DNA of 7,945 bases from an uncultured Clostridia bacterium (lineage in GTDB: Bacteria > Bacillota > Clostridia > TANB77 > CAG-508): assembly GCA_934169775.1 (NCBI GenBank), contig CAKPOI010000045.1:1-7945 (forward strand). Reading direction: 5' to 3'. Below, piece by piece: positions 6,017 through 7,945 of this stretch. Made by a program: the position numbers and the translations under genes. The notes under the pieces are model-generated. The model was not told the DNA's origin. It searched no databases and saw nothing but the letters and a program-made list of their open reading frames with translations. Numbering within the stretch: the first letter of the stretch is position 1; the number at the start of each line of letters is the position of its first letter.

Positions 6017-6154
6017 TTACAATTTTGACTACGTTAAACTTCATTTAAAATTTAATCAATGTACCATCGTACACCTCATAAATTTTAAACTCGTTTGCCT
6101 TGTCAAAATTTAATTCTTTTTCAATCACAGAAAAAATGAAAATAATTACAATTT
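6016..6154. repeat. 129-bp element, single unit plus 10-bp start of a second, between the ackA genes
   Basis: One unit occupies 6016-6144. The first 10 bp of another (ATTACAATTT, 6145-6154) follow, then diverge into the ackA copy 2 ribosome binding site. It has four nested complementary arms: AATTTTGAC (6021-6029) with GTCAAAATT (6102-6110); AAAC (6036-6039) with GTTT (6093-6096); TTTAAAATTTA (6044-6054) with TAAATTTTAAA (6079-6089); and TGTAC (6060-6064) with GTACA (6069-6073), around a CATC loop. It has no ORF. It is nearly the same as the units in the array from 7381, with differences mainly in the last 30 bp. I do not recognise the family. Confidence 0.9.
6021..6121 (+). terminator. Possible terminator-like fold after ackA copy 1
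   Basis: The long imperfect hairpin of the 129-bp unit (6021-6110) is followed by TTCTTTTT (6114-6121). A hairpin plus T-rich tail resembles an intrinsic terminator, but the stem is AT-rich and interrupted, so full termination is doubtful. The same fold recurs in each array unit after ackA copy 2, with a T7 tail in the later units. Confidence 0.3.
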
Positions 6155-6181
6155 ATAATTTTAGAAAGGAAGAAAAAATAA

Positions 6182-7375
6182 ATGAAAGTACTTGTATTGA
6201 ACTGTGGAAGTTCATCATTAAAATATCAATTAATAAATATGGAGACAGATGAAGTAATGGCTTCTGGAAAATATGAAAGAATAGGAGAAAAAGAAGCTTT
6301 TTTGACACATAAAGTAGAAAGCGTTGGTAAAAAAATTAAAATAGAAAATCCAGCATATAATCATACAGAAGCAATAGAATTTACTTTAGAGCAATTGGTT
6401 AATCCTGAATATAAAGTAATAGATTCATTAGATGAAATAACAGCAATAGGACATAGATTAGTACATGGAGGAGAAAAAATAGCAGAATCTGTAAAAATAG
6501 ATGATAATGTTGTAGATGTTTTAAAAGAATATACAGATTTAGCTCCATTACATAATCCAGCATGTATTTTAGGAATAGAGGCATGTAAAAAAGTAATGCC
6601 AAACAAACCAATGGTAGGAGTTTTTGATACTGCATTTCATCAAACTATTTCTAAAGAAAGATATATTTATCCAATACCATATGAATATTATAAAAAATAT
6701 GGTGTAAGAAAATATGGATTCCATGGGACTTCACATATGTATGTATCACAAAGATTAGCAGAGATTGAAAATAAAGATATAAAGGATATGAAAATAATTA
6801 CATGTCATTTAGGTCAAGGTTCTAGTATATGTGCAATAGATGGTGGGAAATCAGTAGATACGAGTATGGGATTAACTCCATTAGGTGGGATACCAATGGT
6901 AACAAGAAGTGGGGATTTAGATCCATCTGTAATAACATTTTTGATGAAAAAAGAATGTTTAACACCAGAAGAAATGGAAACAATTTTGAATAAAAATTCT
7001 GGATTATCAGCTATTTCTGGTTTAGCTCCTGACTTCAGAGAAATAGAAGAAGCTTCAAATACTGATAATGAAATGGCTAAAATTGCAATTGATGAATTTA
7101 ATTATGCAATAGCTAGTTATATTGCTAAATATGCAGTAGAGTTAAATGGTGTAGATTATATTGTATTTACTGGTGGAATTGGTGAAAATCAAATTAATAT
7201 TCGTAAAGGAGTTTGTAAAAAACTAGAGTTTATGGGAGTTGATATTGATTTAGATGCTAATAATATGAGAGGGGAAGAAAAAGTTATTTCTACTCCTGAT
7301 TCAAAGGTTAAAGTATGGGTTATCCCTACTAATGAGGAGTTGATGATTGCTAAAGAAACAGTCAGACTAATTTGA
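6182..7375 (+). CDS. ackA: Acetate kinase, copy 2
   Basis: A second full-length acetate kinase (397 residues), well over half identical to copy 1 by eye. Seen: LNCGSSSLKYQ with Asn7; GHRLVHGGE with Arg92; LHNP with His124; FDTAFHQT with Asp149; YGFHGTSH with His181; CHLGQGSS; MVTRSGDLDP with Arg242; the canonical FTGGIGEN (329-336); and PTNEE with Glu385. It has all expected catalytic residues. It differs from copy 1 in Val240 for Gly239 and in keeping the GEN motif. AAGGA (6166-6170) lies 11 nt before ATG; a TATAAT at 6154-6159 has no -35 partner. The stop TGA (7373-7375) falls in sequence (TGAAAATAATTAC) that matches the joint between repeat units, so the repeat border reaches the codon that ends the gene. 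The gene is flanked on both sides by 129-bp units in direct orientation. A butyrate kinase is unlikely given length and motifs. Confidence 0.94.
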   Translation: MKVLVLNCGSSSLKYQLINMETDEVMASGKYERIGEKEAFLTHKVESVGKKIKIENPAYNHTEAIEFTLEQLVNPEYKVIDSLDEITAIGHRLVHGGEKIAESVKIDDNVVDVLKEYTDLAPLHNPACILGIEACKKVMPNKPMVGVFDTAFHQTISKERYIYPIPYEYYKKYGVRKYGFHGTSHMYVSQRLAEIENKDIKDMKIITCHLGQGSSICAIDGGKSVDTSMGLTPLGGIPMVTRSGDLDPSVITFLMKKECLTPEEMETILNKNSGLSAISGLAPDFREIEEASNTDNEMAKIAIDEFNYAIASYIAKYAVELNGVDYIVFTGGIGENQINIRKGVCKKLEFMGVDIDLDANNMRGEEKVISTPDSKVKVWVIPTNEELMIAKETVRLI

Positions 7376-7380
7376 AAATA

Positions 7381-7945
7381 ATTACAATTTTGACTACGTT
7401 AAACTTCATTTAAAATTTAATCAACGTACCATCGTATGCCTCATAAATTTTAAACTCGTTTGCCTTGTCAAAATTTAATTCTTTTCAAATTATAGAAAAA
7501 GTGAAAGTAATTACAATTTTGGCTACGTTAAACTTCATTTAAAATTTAATCAACGTACCATCGTACGCCTCATAAATTTTAAACTCGTTTGCCTTGTCAA
7601 AATTTAATTTTTTTCAAATTATAGAAAAAGTGAAAGTAATTACAATTTTGGCTACGTTAAACTTCATTTAAAATTTAATCAACGTACCATCGTACGCCTC
7701 ATAAATTTTAAACTCGTTTGCCTTGTCAAAATTTAATTTTTTTCAAATTATAGAAAAAGTGAAAGTAATTACAATTTTGGCTACGTTAAACTTCATTTAA
7801 AATTTAATCAACGTACCATCGTACGCCTCATAAATTTTAAACTCGTTTGCCTTGTCAAAATTTAATTTTTTTCAAATTATAGAAAAAGTGAAAGTAATTA
7901 CAATTTTGGCTACGTTAAACTTCATTTAAAATTTAATCAACGTAC
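7381..7945. repeat. Tandem array of 129-bp units running off the window end
   Basis: Units start at 7381, 7510, 7639, 7768 and 7897, each exactly 129 bp apart; the fifth is cut by the window end. There are no spacers and no ORF of note. Unit 1 differs from the later ones (TTTTGAC for TTTTGGC, GTATGCC for GTACGCC, a C in the T-tract). Units 2, 3 and 4, and the visible part of 5, look identical. Each keeps the nested dyad with centre near base 50 of the unit: TTTAAAATTTA / TAAATTTTAAA and CGTAC-CATC-GTACG. The array starts 5 bp after the stop of ackA copy 2 and fills the rest of the window. Confidence 0.95.

Noticed and set aside
6017..6181. Riboswitch or T-box between the ackA genes
   Set aside because: The stretch is explained by the 129-bp repeat unit and a ribosome binding site; no known riboswitch or T-box motif is seen.
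7381..7945. CRISPR array
   Set aside because: Units are contiguous 129-bp copies with no unique spacers and no cas genes nearby.
7381..7945. Minus-strand promoter in each repeat unit (perfect TTGACA)
   Set aside because: TTGACA is present on the minus strand, but no acceptable -10 lies 16-18 bp downstream (best is three of six).
7381..7945. Small peptides encoded by the repeat, such as a 17-codon minus-strand ORF
   Set aside because: No ribosome binding site, and the frame is not kept apart from simple repeat identity.

Overview
The window is very AT-rich. It carries spore-formation genes together with a phosphotransacetylase/acetate kinase pathway, which points to an anaerobic, spore-forming member of the Clostridia (low-GC Firmicutes). 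I cannot name the genus from sequence alone.

Layout. Bases 1-41 hold nothing I can support. A degraded Rpn-type PD-(D/E)XK nuclease ('transposase family') gene lies on the minus strand (42-545). It has damage signs at both ends and its own minus-strand promoter. The gene-free stretch 546-892 is the divergent control region. It holds that promoter, a small hairpin, two Spo0A-box-like sites inside an inverted repeat, a good sigma-A-type promoter, and a leader with a hairpin and a possible 13-codon upstream ORF. Next come spoIIAA, spoIIAB, sigF and spoIID, all on the plus strand. This is the anti-anti-sigma / anti-sigma / sigma-F switch that starts forespore gene expression, followed by a peptidoglycan lytic transglycosylase needed for engulfment. 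After an extended -10 promoter come pta and two tandem, diverged acetate kinase genes. Pta plus AckA converts acetyl-CoA to acetate and yields ATP.

The most unusual part is non-coding. A 129-bp element follows the stop codon of each acetate kinase gene. There is one unit plus a 10-bp start of a second between the two ackA genes, and an array of at least 4.4 head-to-tail units from 7381 to the window end. Each unit has nested dyad symmetry and could fold into a long hairpin followed by a T-rich tail. Base differences among the units preserve pairing of the innermost stem, including one double compensatory change. The gene-free stretch 7376-7945 is entirely this array.

Other points of interest are a probable ACG start codon for spoIID, a SpoIIAB C-terminal extension that begins at poly-A runs, an 80-bp identical tract shared by the two otherwise diverged ackA genes, and a codon-usage switch within the first ackA. 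In the genes with a clear start, the AAGGA core lies about 9-11 nt from the start codon. I used this spacing to choose starts for spoIIAA and spoIIAB.
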